DNA of 64,000 nt from Streptomyces sp. NBC_00341 (GTDB lineage Bacteria > Actinomycetota > Actinomycetes > Streptomycetales > Streptomycetaceae), in NCBI RefSeq assembly GCF_041435055.1, contig NZ_CP108002.1, positions 1,116,001-1,180,000 on the forward strand, given 5' to 3'. Below the pieces are notes generated by a model that saw only the letters and a list, made by a program, of their open reading frames with translations, was not told where the DNA came from and did no database searches. Position 1 is the first letter of the stretch. The number at the start of each line of letters is the position of its first letter. A program made the position numbers and the translations under genes. Of the stretch, positions 26,851-35,423 are shown in pieces.

Positions 26851-29800
26851 ATGACCGTCGACACCGTCGATCTCATCGACCTCTACGCCGCGGAGGGCGG
26901 CGGGAACGAGGAGTACGAGTTCCCCGCCTCCGACGCCCAGAGCCGCCTGCTGGTCCTCGACCAGCTGAATCCGGGCACCGCCCAGTACAACGTGCCGGTC
27001 GCCTTCGCCGTGCACGGGCCCTTCGACACCTCGGCGTTCGGCCGGGCGCTGGACGGACTCGTCGCCCGCCACGAGGCACTGCGCACGGTCTTCCGGACAG
27101 CGGACGACGGCACGCCCGCCCAACGTGTGTCGGCCGTCGGGCGGGTGCGGCCAACGCTCCACCGGGACGTGCCGGCGAACCGTGCGGACGCCCTGGTCCG
27201 CACGGAGGCCGCCCGCCCCTTCGACACCGCCCGGGGGCCGCTGCTGCGCTGCGCCGTGTACGCGGTGGACGACGGCAGCCACCGGGTGCTGCTGGTCGCC
27301 CACCACCTGGTCTGCGACGGCTGGTCACTCGCCCTGATGCTGGACGGCCTGTCCGAGGCGTACGCCCACGAGATCCGGGGAACCGTCCACCGGCCGGCCG
27401 AACTCCCGCTCCAGTTCCCCGACTACGCGGCCTGGCAGCGCGAGCGCACCGCACAGGGCGCGTTCGAGGAGTCCGTGCGGCACTGGGCAGAGCGGCTGCG
27501 CGGCGCCCCCACCGTCATGGACCTGCCGCTGGACCGCCCGCGCCCGCCGGTCCGCACCGCCGCGGGCGGCACCGAGCGCTTCCTGCTCGGCGCCGATGTC
27601 AGGGCGCGGCTGGCCGAGGTCGCAGCCGCCCAGGGCGGCACCCCGTTCATGACGATGTTCGCGGTGTACGCCGCGTTCCTCTCCCGGCTCTCGGGCGGCG
27701 AGGACCTGGTCGTCGGCTACCCGGCCTCCGGCCGCGAACGGCCCGAGCTCCAGGAGATGGTCGGGATGCTGACCAGCACCCTGGCGCTGCGCGTGGACGT
27801 GTCCGGCGACCCGTCGCTCGACGAGCTGACCCGCCGCGTCCGGGCATCCCTGCTGGCGGCCCAGCCGTACCAGGACGCGCCGTTCGAAGCGGTGGTCGAC
27901 ACCCTCGCCCCGGTCCGTGAGACCAGCCACGACCCGGTGGTGCAGGTGGCGCTCAGCTACGAGGACGAGGCGGCGCCCGGTCTGCGGCTGCCCGGTGCCA
28001 CCACCGAGCGGCTCGCCCTGACCCTGGACACCGCCAAGTTCGACTTCCACCTGTTCATGGAGCGGTGGGGCGACGAGCTCGCCGCCCAGTTCATCTACCG
28101 CAGCGACCTGTTCGACGCCGCGACGGTGGGCCGCTGGACGGACAACTTCCGCACCCTGCTGGCCGGGCTGCTCGCGGCCCCGTCCGCACCGCTGTCCACC
28201 GTGGAGCTGGTGGGGCCCGGCGAACGCGCCCGGACCATCGACGGCGCCGACCGCCTCGCGGAGGCCGCGCCGCTGGACCGCCTGGTGCCCGAGCTGATCG
28301 CGGACCGGGCGGCCGAGCACCCCGATGCCACGGCCCTGGTCTGCGGCGACCTCCGCCTGAGCTACGCCGAACTGCTCGGCAGGGCCGACGCGCTGGCCGC
28401 CCGGCTGCGCGCCACCGGGGTGCGGCCCGGTGTCCGGGTCGGCCTGCTGCTGCCGCGCTCGGCGGACCAGGGCATCGCGGCCCTGGCCGTCCTGCGCGCG
28501 GGCGGCGCCTACGTACCGCTGGACCGGGCGCACCCGGAGGCCAGGCTCCGCCACATGCTGGACAGTTCGGGCACCGCGCTCCTGCTCACCGCCCGGGAGA
28601 CCGCGGAGACGGGGGCGGCCCTGGGGGTGCCGTGCATCCGGGTCGACCGCCCGTCCGTCACCGACCCCGTCGGCCCCGCACCCGCAGAGGCCGCCGCCGC
28701 ACCGTCCGCCGGGGATCTCGCCTACGTCCTGTTCACCTCGGGCTCCACCGGCGTCCCCAAGGGCGTCGCCGTGGAGCACCGGGCGCTGGTCAACCTCACC
28801 CGGGCGGTCCGGCACTCCTTCCCGGTCGACGCCGAGGACCGGGTGCTGCAGTTCGTCTCCTTCGGGTTCGACGTCGCCGTCTCCGACCTGTTCTTCCCCT
28901 GGGTGGCCGGAGCGGAGCTGCACATCCCGAGCGAGGAAGAACGGATCGGTGAGGGGCTGCTGAAGCGGCTGCGGGACTCTCGCATCACCTACGTGTTCCT
29001 GCCGCCGTCCGCCGCGATGCTGCTGCCCGACCTCACCGGGGAGCTGCCGGACCTGCGGACCGTCGCGGTCGGCGGCGAGGCCTGCCCGCCCGAGCTGGTC
29101 GGACGGCTCAGCGCGCCAGGCCGGCGCGTCGTGAACGCGTACGGGCCCAGCGAGGTGACCGTCTACGCGACCACCGGGGACCTCACCCCCGGTGAGCCCG
29201 TGGCGCTCGGCGGCGCGGTGCCGGGGGCCCGTGTCTACGTACTCGACGAGCGGCTGAGGCCGGTGCCCGCCGGGGTGGCCGGTGAGATCTACGTGGCCGG
29301 TGCCTCACTGGGGCGCGGCTACATCGGCCGGCCCGGCCTGACCGCCGAACGGTTCGTCGCGGACCCGCACGGCGCACCGGGCACCCGGATGTACCGCACC
29401 GGCGACCTCGGCCGGATCGACGCACACGGCCTCATCCACTACCTCGGACGCACCGACCTCCAGGTCAAGCTGCGGGGCGTGCGCATCGAACTCGGTGAGA
29501 TCGAGACCCTGCTGGCCGGCGCGCCGGGGGTCGCCCTGGCCGCGGCCACCGTACGCGGTACGGGCACCGAGCAGCGTTTGGTGGCGTACGTGGTGGGCCG
29601 GGACGGGGCGGCGCCGCCGGACGCGGAGCTGCGCGCCCATCTCGCCCGGCGGCTGCCCGGCTCCATGGTGCCCGAGGTGTTCGTGCGGCTGGAGGAGATG
29701 CCGGTCAGCGGGAACGGGAAACTCGACCGGGCGCGGCTGCCGGAACCCGTCACCGTGGCATGCCGGCCGGACGGCTCCGCCACCGTCGCGGGCACGGCCA

Positions 29801-30147
29801 CCGAGCAACTGGTGGCCGGCCTGTGGGCGCGGGTCCTCAACCTCGAACGGGTCGCCGTCACCGATCACTTCTTCGAACTGGGCGGCAACTCGATCCGGCT
29901 GCTCAGCGTTCTGGCCGCCCTGCGCGAGCTGGGGACGTACGGCGAACTCAGCCTCGTCGACCTGTTCCGCCACCCCACCGTGGCCGACCTCGCCGCCCAC
30001 CTCGACGGGTCGGTCCCCGGCCCCGCCGCCGGGGCCCCCGGCACCGGCCCCACCGCCGATACGGCCGCCGCGCGCGGCGGTGACCGGCACGCACGACGCA
30101 CCGCCGCCGCCCGACGACTCAGCTACCGGAAAGGCTCCACACGATGA
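26851..30147 (+). CDS. NRPS, C-A-T
   Basis: A 1098-residue module: C about 20-460 with HHLVCDG at 151; A about 475-985 with FTSGSTGVPKG near 627 and A10 SGNGKLDR near 950; T with Ser1014 in GGNSIR. No E or TE. The N-terminus (MTVDTVDLIDLYAAEGGGNEEYE) is a short acidic segment that may act as a docking region. By-eye code DVSFAGAVYK has no confident match. It begins five bases after the TE-containing protein and overlaps the KS-T gene by 4 bp. Given the KS-T partner it may act upstream of the other modules or form a separate branch. Confidence 0.95.
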   Translation: MTVDTVDLIDLYAAEGGGNEEYEFPASDAQSRLLVLDQLNPGTAQYNVPVAFAVHGPFDTSAFGRALDGLVARHEALRTVFRTADDGTPAQRVSAVGRVRPTLHRDVPANRADALVRTEAARPFDTARGPLLRCAVYAVDDGSHRVLLVAHHLVCDGWSLALMLDGLSEAYAHEIRGTVHRPAELPLQFPDYAAWQRERTAQGAFEESVRHWAERLRGAPTVMDLPLDRPRPPVRTAAGGTERFLLGADVRARLAEVAAAQGGTPFMTMFAVYAAFLSRLSGGEDLVVGYPASGRERPELQEMVGMLTSTLALRVDVSGDPSLDELTRRVRASLLAAQPYQDAPFEAVVDTLAPVRETSHDPVVQVALSYEDEAAPGLRLPGATTERLALTLDTAKFDFHLFMERWGDELAAQFIYRSDLFDAATVGRWTDNFRTLLAGLLAAPSAPLSTVELVGPGERARTIDGADRLAEAAPLDRLVPELIADRAAEHPDATALVCGDLRLSYAELLGRADALAARLRATGVRPGVRVGLLLPRSADQGIAALAVLRAGGAYVPLDRAHPEARLRHMLDSSGTALLLTARETAETGAALGVPCIRVDRPSVTDPVGPAPAEAAAAPSAGDLAYVLFTSGSTGVPKGVAVEHRALVNLTRAVRHSFPVDAEDRVLQFVSFGFDVAVSDLFFPWVAGAELHIPSEEERIGEGLLKRLRDSRITYVFLPPSAAMLLPDLTGELPDLRTVAVGGEACPPELVGRLSAPGRRVVNAYGPSEVTVYATTGDLTPGEPVALGGAVPGARVYVLDERLRPVPAGVAGEIYVAGASLGRGYIGRPGLTAERFVADPHGAPGTRMYRTGDLGRIDAHGLIHYLGRTDLQVKLRGVRIELGEIETLLAGAPGVALAAATVRGTGTEQRLVAYVVGRDGAAPPDAELRAHLARRLPGSMVPEVFVRLEEMPVSGNGKLDRARLPEPVTVACRPDGSATVAGTATEQLVAGLWARVLNLERVAVTDHFFELGGNSIRLLSVLAALRELGTYGELSLVDLFRHPTVADLAAHLDGSVPGPAAGAPGTGPTADTAAARGGDRHARRTAAARRLSYRKGSTR

Positions 30148-32201
30148 CCGAGAACGCAAGCGCCGCCGAGCCCCTCGCAGCCGACTCCGCGATCGCGGTC
30201 GTCGGAATGAGCGGACGCTTCCCCGGCGCCCCGGACCTGGACACCTACTGGCGCAACCTGCTCGGCGGGCTCTGCTCGGTGACCGACTTCACCGAGGAGG
30301 AGCTGATAGCCGACGGCGCCGACGCGCAGGAGGTCCGGGGCCGCGACTACGTACCGTCCAAGGGCCGTCTCGCGGACGCGGACCGCTTCGACGCGGAGCT
30401 GTTCGGCTTCAACCGCACGGAGGCCGCGGCCCTGGACCCCCAGCACCGGCTGCTCCTGGAGACGGCCTGGTCCGCGCTGGAGAACGCCGGCCGCAAACCG
30501 CGCGGGGGCGCGGCCCGTACCGGTGTGTACGTCGGCGGCGGGGTCACCGAGCACATGCTGGCGGCGCAGACCGATCCGAGGCTCGCCGCGTCCATCGGGG
30601 CGCTCCAGGTGCGCATCCTCACCGACCGCGAGTTCCTCGCCCCGTGGATCTCCTACCGGCTGGGTCTGGAGGGCCCGAGCCTGACGGTGCAGACGGCCTG
30701 CTCGACCTCGCTGACCGCCGTGCACCTCGCGGTGCAGTCGCTGCTGCTCGGTGAGTGCGACACCGCGCTGGCCGGCGGCGTCGCCGTGGACACCGTGCAC
30801 AAGAAGGGCTACGTCCACCACCAGGGCGGCATCTTCTCCCCCGACGGCAGGTGCCGCCCCTTCGAGGAGCGGGCCGGCGGCACCGTGCCCGGCAACGGGG
30901 TGGGGGTGGTCGTGCTGCGGCGGCTGAGCGACGCGCTCGCGGACGGCGACCCGGTCAGGGCGGTCATCCGGGGCAGCGCCGTCACCAACGACGGCGCCAC
31001 CAAGGTCGGGTTCACCGCGCCCGGCGTCGACCAGCAGACCGCCGCGATCGTGGAGGCGTGGGCGGCGGCCGGTCTCGATCCGGCGGACGCCCAGCACCTG
31101 GAGGCGCACGGGACGGCCACCGCGCTCGGTGACCGCATAGAGGCGGCGGCGGCGAGCGCCGCGTTCAAGGGGGCACTCGGCACCGGGCGGATCGGGATCG
31201 GCTCGGTGAAGTCGAACATCGGCCACCTGGACGCGGCGGCGGGCGTGGCCGCGCTGATCAAGTCGGTGCTGATGCTGGAGCACGCCACGCTGGTGCCGAA
31301 CGCAGAGCCCGGCCGCCCGCACCCCGAACTGGGCTTCGAGGACTCGCCGTTCCATCTGATCGAGCGGGCGGCCTCCTGGCCGGAGCCCGGTTCCGGCCCC
31401 CGGCGGGCCGGGGTCAGCTCGGTCGGCATCGGCGGCACGAACGTGCACGTGGTGCTGGAGCAGGCGCCGCCGCGCGGTGGAGCCGAGGCGCCGGACGGCC
31501 CGGAGGTGCTGCTGCTGTCCGCCCGCACCCGGGCGGACCTCGACGCGCTGGCCGGCCGGCTGGCCGAGGCGCTGCGGGCCCCGGACGCCCCGTCCCTCGC
31601 CGACACCGCGTACACCCTGCGCGTGGGCCGGGTCCCGATGGCCGTGCGCGGCTATGTGCGGGCCGTGGACCGCTCGGAGGCGGCGGAGCTGCTGGCCGGA
31701 CTGGCGGCGGGCGGGGCGCCGGCGGCGGGCGGGCCCGATGCGCTGGGCGAGGCGTGGCTGGCGGGCGGACCGGTGCCGGAGGCGGAAGCGGCGTCGGTGG
31801 CGGGAGGCGGCCGGCGAACCGCGCTGCCGTCCTACCCCTTCGCCGGGGAGAGCCACGGCGCGTACCGCCTCGCACCGGTCGCGCCGGCCGGGGAACAGGC
31901 GCGGCAGCCGGAGCAGGACGGGCCCGCTGCGGACCTGGAGCAGCAGATCCGGGCGCTGATCGCCGAGGCCCTGGGGCTGGCGGACGCCGACGACCCGGAG
32001 ATGACGTACTTCGCGGCCGGCGGCGACTCCCTGACCGCCGTCCACCTGGTCGGCTGCCTGCGGGACGAGTTCGGCCTCGACGTCCCCATCACGCTGTTCC
32101 TGGAGCAGCTGACGCTGCACGAGATGGCCCGTCAGATCATGGCGGTACGGGACGGTGACGACTCCCTCGACGCCCTGCTCGCGGAGTTCGAGGCGGAGTG
32201 A
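30144..32201 (+). CDS. Ketosynthase-carrier protein, KS-T (AT-less polyketide module)
   Basis: A 685-residue protein: KS about 15-440 with catalytic Cys186 in TACSTS, His322 in EAHGTAT and His361 in KSNIGHLD, all intact; residues 440-590 form a short linker with LLLSARTRADLDALAGRLAE, a TLRVGRV segment and LPSYPF, the layout of the AT-docking remnant in trans-AT modules; T with Ser629 in GGDSLT. There is no AT, KR, DH or TE. It would extend a peptidyl chain by one ketide unit if a malonyl group is loaded in trans, for example by a fatty-acid malonyltransferase, since no AT gene is in the window. Last gene of the core operon. Confidence 0.93.
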   Translation: MTENASAAEPLAADSAIAVVGMSGRFPGAPDLDTYWRNLLGGLCSVTDFTEEELIADGADAQEVRGRDYVPSKGRLADADRFDAELFGFNRTEAAALDPQHRLLLETAWSALENAGRKPRGGAARTGVYVGGGVTEHMLAAQTDPRLAASIGALQVRILTDREFLAPWISYRLGLEGPSLTVQTACSTSLTAVHLAVQSLLLGECDTALAGGVAVDTVHKKGYVHHQGGIFSPDGRCRPFEERAGGTVPGNGVGVVVLRRLSDALADGDPVRAVIRGSAVTNDGATKVGFTAPGVDQQTAAIVEAWAAAGLDPADAQHLEAHGTATALGDRIEAAAASAAFKGALGTGRIGIGSVKSNIGHLDAAAGVAALIKSVLMLEHATLVPNAEPGRPHPELGFEDSPFHLIERAASWPEPGSGPRRAGVSSVGIGGTNVHVVLEQAPPRGGAEAPDGPEVLLLSARTRADLDALAGRLAEALRAPDAPSLADTAYTLRVGRVPMAVRGYVRAVDRSEAAELLAGLAAGGAPAAGGPDALGEAWLAGGPVPEAEAASVAGGGRRTALPSYPFAGESHGAYRLAPVAPAGEQARQPEQDGPAADLEQQIRALIAEALGLADADDPEMTYFAAGGDSLTAVHLVGCLRDEFGLDVPITLFLEQLTLHEMARQIMAVRDGDDSLDALLAEFEAE

Positions 32202-32207
32202 GTGACC

Positions 32208-32265
32208 ACACCGCAAAGGGGTTGGGCCCCGACCGGAAGGTCGGGGCCCAACCCCTTTGCGGTGT
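32208..32265. terminator. Perfect 27-bp stem-loop between convergent genes
   Basis: Left arm 32208-32234 and right arm 32239-32265 are perfectly complementary over 27 bp with a 4-nt GGAA loop. It follows the KS-T stop by 6 bp and precedes the thioesterase stop by 8 bp; a strong bidirectional terminator closing the core operon. Confidence 0.93.
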
Positions 32266-32273
32266 TAGCGGTT

Positions 32274-33032
32274 TCAGCCGGTGGCTCGGGCCGCCCGGCC
32301 CGGCGCGTACGCCGCGACGAGTTCGGCGACACGGTCCAGGTGGTCGTTCAGGAAGAAGTGCCCGCCGGACAGCACGTGCAACTCGAAGGGGCCCACGCCC
32401 TCCCGCTCCCAGGCCCGCGCGCCCTCGACGGAAACCCGGGGGTCCCTGTCACCGGTCAGCGCGACGACCGGGCAGCGCAGCGGCGGCCCGGGAACGTAGG
32501 TGCGGGAGAAGAGCATCGCGTAGTCGGCCCGCAGCGGCGGCAGGGCGAGCCGGAGGATCTCGGGATCGGTCAGCAGTTCCTCGTCCGTGCCGGACAGCAG
32601 CCGCATCTCCCCGATCAGGTCGTCGTCGCCCGGCGGGTTCGGCAGCCGGGCCTGTCGCGGCAGTGCCGCGGCCTCGCTCCCGGAGACGAACAGCGCGGCG
32701 GGCGCCCGCCCTTCTGCCGCCAGCAGACGCGCGGTCTCGAACGCGAGGAGCGCGCCCATGCTGTGGCCGAACAGCACGAGGGGCCGGCCGTCGCTCGTGG
32801 GGAGCGAGGCCAGCACCGCGTCCACGACCTCGCCGAACCGCTCGGCGAACGGTTCGGCGATGCGGTCGTGCCGCCCCGGGTACTGCACGACCAGGGTCTC
32901 CGCCACCCCCGCGAGCTCGGTCGACAGCGGATAATAGCCACTGGCCGAACCTCCCGCGTGCGGGAAGCACAGCACCTGGATCCCCGCGTCGGGGGCCGGG
33001 CGGAAGCACCGTATCCAGTTGTTCACAGCCAT
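32274..33032 (-). CDS. Type II thioesterase
   Basis: An alpha/beta hydrolase of about 250 residues: CFPHAGGSASGY at the N-terminus, nucleophile in FGHSMGA near residue 77, Asp in GDRDP near 190 and His in GGHFFL near 222. Stand-alone TEII enzymes clear misprimed or stalled carrier proteins of NRPS/PKS lines. Two starts are possible: ATG at 33032, which almost touches the GAGAAGGG site, or GTG at 33026 six bases after it; the latter has the better spacing. Convergent with the synthetase operon, as commonly seen for editing thioesterases. Confidence 0.93.
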   Translation of the reverse strand: MAVNNWIRCFRPAPDAGIQVLCFPHAGGSASGYYPLSTELAGVAETLVVQYPGRHDRIAEPFAERFGEVVDAVLASLPTSDGRPLVLFGHSMGALLAFETARLLAAEGRAPAALFVSGSEAAALPRQARLPNPPGDDDLIGEMRLLSGTDEELLTDPEILRLALPPLRADYAMLFSRTYVPGPPLRCPVVALTGDRDPRVSVEGARAWEREGVGPFELHVLSGGHFFLNDHLDRVAELVAAYAPGRAARATG

Positions 33033-33089
33033 CCCTTCTCTCGTGCTCGGTCCGGTCCGCGACCGGCTCCGTGGGCGGACGCGCACAGT

Positions 33090-33121
33090 GAGCGGGCCCG
33101 TCCCCGTGAACGGACCCGCTC
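33090..33121. terminator. Possible stem-loop between the Cys-rich gene and the thioesterase gene
   Basis: Arms 33090-33101 (GAGCGGGCCCGT) and 33110-33121 pair with one mismatch around an 8-nt loop; an alternative GTGAGCGG/CCGCTCAC pairing (33088-33095 with 33129-33136) encloses it. It lies 17 bp beyond the stop of the Cys-rich gene. Confidence 0.4.
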
Positions 33122-33137
33122 CCGTGAACCGCTCACC

Positions 33138-33635
33138 TCATTGTGCGGCGGCAACCCAGCTCTCCAGTTGTTCACGGGTGGTCGCCGGGTCCGCGACGAG
33201 AACGGCGAGTTCGTCGTCGCGGGGTTCCAGCGTCGTGAGGGCGGGGCAGCGGTGGCAGGCTTCGACCCCGGTCTGGTTCCACCACTTGCAGTGCGGGCGG
33301 AGGTGGCACCGCGGCACGGCGGCCGGTACGGTCCCGGCCGGCACGGTCGTGATCCGTTCGATCAGCCCGCAGGCCTCTCCGACCCGGTTCGCGCAGTCCG
33401 ATACGCAGTGCGAGGCGAACCGGAGCACCCGGTTGGGTGCGATCCCCTCCGGAATGGCTCCGAGTACATCGGCGGCGGGTACGGGCTCTGCCAGATACAC
33501 GACCTGGCCGCCGTCCCCGGACCGAACGCCGAGGACGACGGACTCCGGACGGCTCGCATCGCCGCTCGGACACCATCTCAGAGGAGTCTCCTGCCCGTCC
33601 GGGGCAAGGTCCGCAGTGCTGTCCACGGTGCTCAC
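33138..33635 (-). CDS. Cys-rich protein of unknown function
   Basis: A protein of about 162-165 residues with nine Cys, eight of them in two clusters: SHCVSDCANRVGEAC in the middle and CHLRPHCKWWNQTG then CHRCP in the C-terminal third, a spacing suggesting a metal or iron-sulphur site. There is no signal peptide. GTG at 33635 abuts the AGAGGAG site directly; a second GTG at 33626 is nine bases from it and is the more likely start. It lies 10 bp downstream of the secreted peptide gene on the same strand and is probably translated with it. I do not recognise the family; a redox, zinc-binding or peptide-modifying role are all open. Confidence 0.75.
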   Translation of the reverse strand: MSTVDSTADLAPDGQETPLRWCPSGDASRPESVVLGVRSGDGGQVVYLAEPVPAADVLGAIPEGIAPNRVLRFASHCVSDCANRVGEACGLIERITTVPAGTVPAAVPRCHLRPHCKWWNQTGVEACHRCPALTTLEPRDDELAVLVADPATTREQLESWVAAAQ

Positions 33636-33645
33636 CTCCTCTTCG

Positions 33646-33873
33646 TCAGCAGGAACTCGCGACAGACGGGTTGATCACTATGCCGCCGATGACCCCGTCG
33701 GTGACGGCGCCGCTCTGCTGCTCGGCGGCGACCGCCTGCGCGATGCTCTGTGCGAGCTGCTCCTGGCCGGTGATCCGGTCCGGACGCTCGGCGGCGTTGG
33801 CGGTCCCGCTCACCGTGACGAGACCGGCGACGAGAGCTGCGGCAGCGGCAGCCGTACGAATGCTGTTGTTCAT
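33646..33873 (-). CDS. Small secreted peptide with a C-terminal Cys
   Basis: A 75-residue protein with a clear Sec signal peptide (NNSIR, then an Ala/Val/Leu core, cleavage after TANA at about residue 27). The mature part of about 47 residues starts AERPDRITGQEQLAQSI, contains a Gln/Ala-rich helix, a Gly-Ile-rich hydrophobic stretch (DGVIGGIVINP) and ends VASSC with a single Cys. GAGGACAGGC upstream could serve ribosome binding. It precedes the Cys-rich protein gene by 10 bp on the same strand. No family recognised; its position at the right edge of the cluster mirrors the repeat peptide on the left. Confidence 0.75.
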   Translation of the reverse strand: MNNSIRTAAAAAALVAGLVTVSGTANAAERPDRITGQEQLAQSIAQAVAAEQQSGAVTDGVIGGIVINPSVASSC

Positions 33874-34127
33874 GCCTGTCCTCCAAGACGTCGGATATCA
33901 CTTACAGGAGTTGACGGTAGGTTCCCCCTCCGGCCGCGATCGGCAGTTGCGGCGGCATCTTCGGCCACCCGGTTCCGCCGGGACACTTCCCCGGCAGCTC
34001 CCCGAACCAGACCTGTTGGCCAAGGTCCACTCGTACGGGTCGGGCCGGGCCGGGCTCGCGGGATCCGGGTACGCGGCCCGGTCCGATCTGATACAAACCT
34101 GGGTAACTCTGGAACTGGAGAGCCCTG

Positions 34128-35378
34128 TTGAGCACTTCGCCGGTGAACCCCGCTCCCGACCTCCCGCACCGCATGGACCCGGCGGGCGGCTGTCCGCACG
34201 CGGCCAACGCCCGGCTGCTGGCCCGCGGCCCCGTCGCCTCTGTGATCCTCCCCGGCGAGGTGGCGGGGATGGCCGTGCTGGGTCACGACGCGCTCAAGGA
34301 GTTCCTCTCGCACCCCGATGTCGCCAAGGACGCCCGGCACTTCGCGGCGCTCCGGTCCGGCGAGATCGACGACGGATGGCCGCTGCGGACCTTCGCCACC
34401 GTGCAGGGGATGACCACCGCCGACGGAGCCGACCACCGGCGGCTGCGTTCGCTGATGAGCAAGGCGTTCACCGCGCGCCGGGTCGAGGAACTGCGGCCAC
34501 GCACGGAGGCGCTGACGGCCTCACTGCTGGACGGCCTCGAATCGTTGGCCGGGACCGGGGGCGGTGTCGTCGATCTGCGTGCGCACTTCGCACTGCCGTT
34601 GCCGATGGGCGTCATCTGCGAACTGCTTGGCGTGGACGCCGCGTTCCACGACCGGCTGCACGAGCTGTCCAACCGGATCGTCGCCACGGACATCGGCCCG
34701 CAGGAGGCGAGGGCGGCCAACCGGGAGATGGTGGAGCTGCTGAGCGCGGTGGCCGCCGCCAGGGCGGAGAGTCCGGGGGACGATCTCACCAGCGCCCTGA
34801 TCGCGGCCCGCGAGGACGGCGGCGACCGGCTCGGCCCGCACGAGCTGATCGGCACCCTGATGCTCACGATCATCGCGGGCCACGAGACGACGCTGAATCT
34901 GATCACCAACGCCGTACGGGCTCTGTGCGCCCACCGCGACCAGCTCGACCTGGTGCGCTCCGGCGGCGCGAGCTGGGCGGACGTGGTGGAGGAGACGCTG
35001 CGCTGGGACAGTCCGGTCAGCTACTTCCCGTTCCGCTATCCGACCCGCGACCTCGACATCGGCGGCACCGTGATCCCCCGGGGTACCCCGGTGCTCGCGG
35101 GGTACTCCGCCGCCGGCCGCGACCCGTCGGCCCACGGCCCCGATGCCGGACGCTTCGACATCACCCGCGACAGCGGGGTCAGGCACCTCTCCCTGGGCCA
35201 TGGCGCGCACTACTGCGTGGGCGCCCAGCTGGCCCGGATGGAGGGTGTCACGGCACTGGAGCAGCTCTTCGCGCGCTTCCCCGCCCTCGATCTGGCCGTG
35301 CCCGAGTCCGAACTGCCGCGGCACGCGTCCTTCGTGGGCAACAGCGTGCGGCGGCTGCCCGTACGGCTGCGCGACTGA
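34128..35378 (+). CDS. Cytochrome P450
   Basis: A 416-residue class I bacterial P450: I-helix AGHETT near residue 250, K-helix ExxR in EETLR near 285, and heme-binding LGHGAHYCVGAQLAR with the Cys ligand near 364. Start is TTG at 34128, chosen because GGAG lies seven bases upstream and the family N-terminus follows. Such P450s hydroxylate peptides or polyketides using ferredoxin partners; none is encoded adjacent. It lies just beyond the thioesterase and small peptide genes and could oxidise the cluster product or a carrier-bound amino acid, but membership of the cluster is not certain. Confidence 0.93.
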   Translation: MSTSPVNPAPDLPHRMDPAGGCPHAANARLLARGPVASVILPGEVAGMAVLGHDALKEFLSHPDVAKDARHFAALRSGEIDDGWPLRTFATVQGMTTADGADHRRLRSLMSKAFTARRVEELRPRTEALTASLLDGLESLAGTGGGVVDLRAHFALPLPMGVICELLGVDAAFHDRLHELSNRIVATDIGPQEARAANREMVELLSAVAAARAESPGDDLTSALIAAREDGGDRLGPHELIGTLMLTIIAGHETTLNLITNAVRALCAHRDQLDLVRSGGASWADVVEETLRWDSPVSYFPFRYPTRDLDIGGTVIPRGTPVLAGYSAAGRDPSAHGPDAGRFDITRDSGVRHLSLGHGAHYCVGAQLARMEGVTALEQLFARFPALDLAVPESELPRHASFVGNSVRRLPVRLRD

Positions 35379-35423
35379 GGAGGCCGGTGCCTCCGGCGGA
35401 TTCCGACCTGCCATGGTGTCGCC

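Noticed and set aside
5358..30147. Assignment as a viomycin/capreomycin-type cluster because of the carbamoyltransferase
   Set aside because: No capreomycidine, Dap or beta-lysine genes are present and the module set differs; similarity is limited to one enzyme class.
33646..33873. Lanthipeptide or lasso precursor
   Set aside because: It has a Sec signal peptide rather than a RiPP leader, one Cys only, and no synthetase, B1/B2 or cyclase gene nearby.
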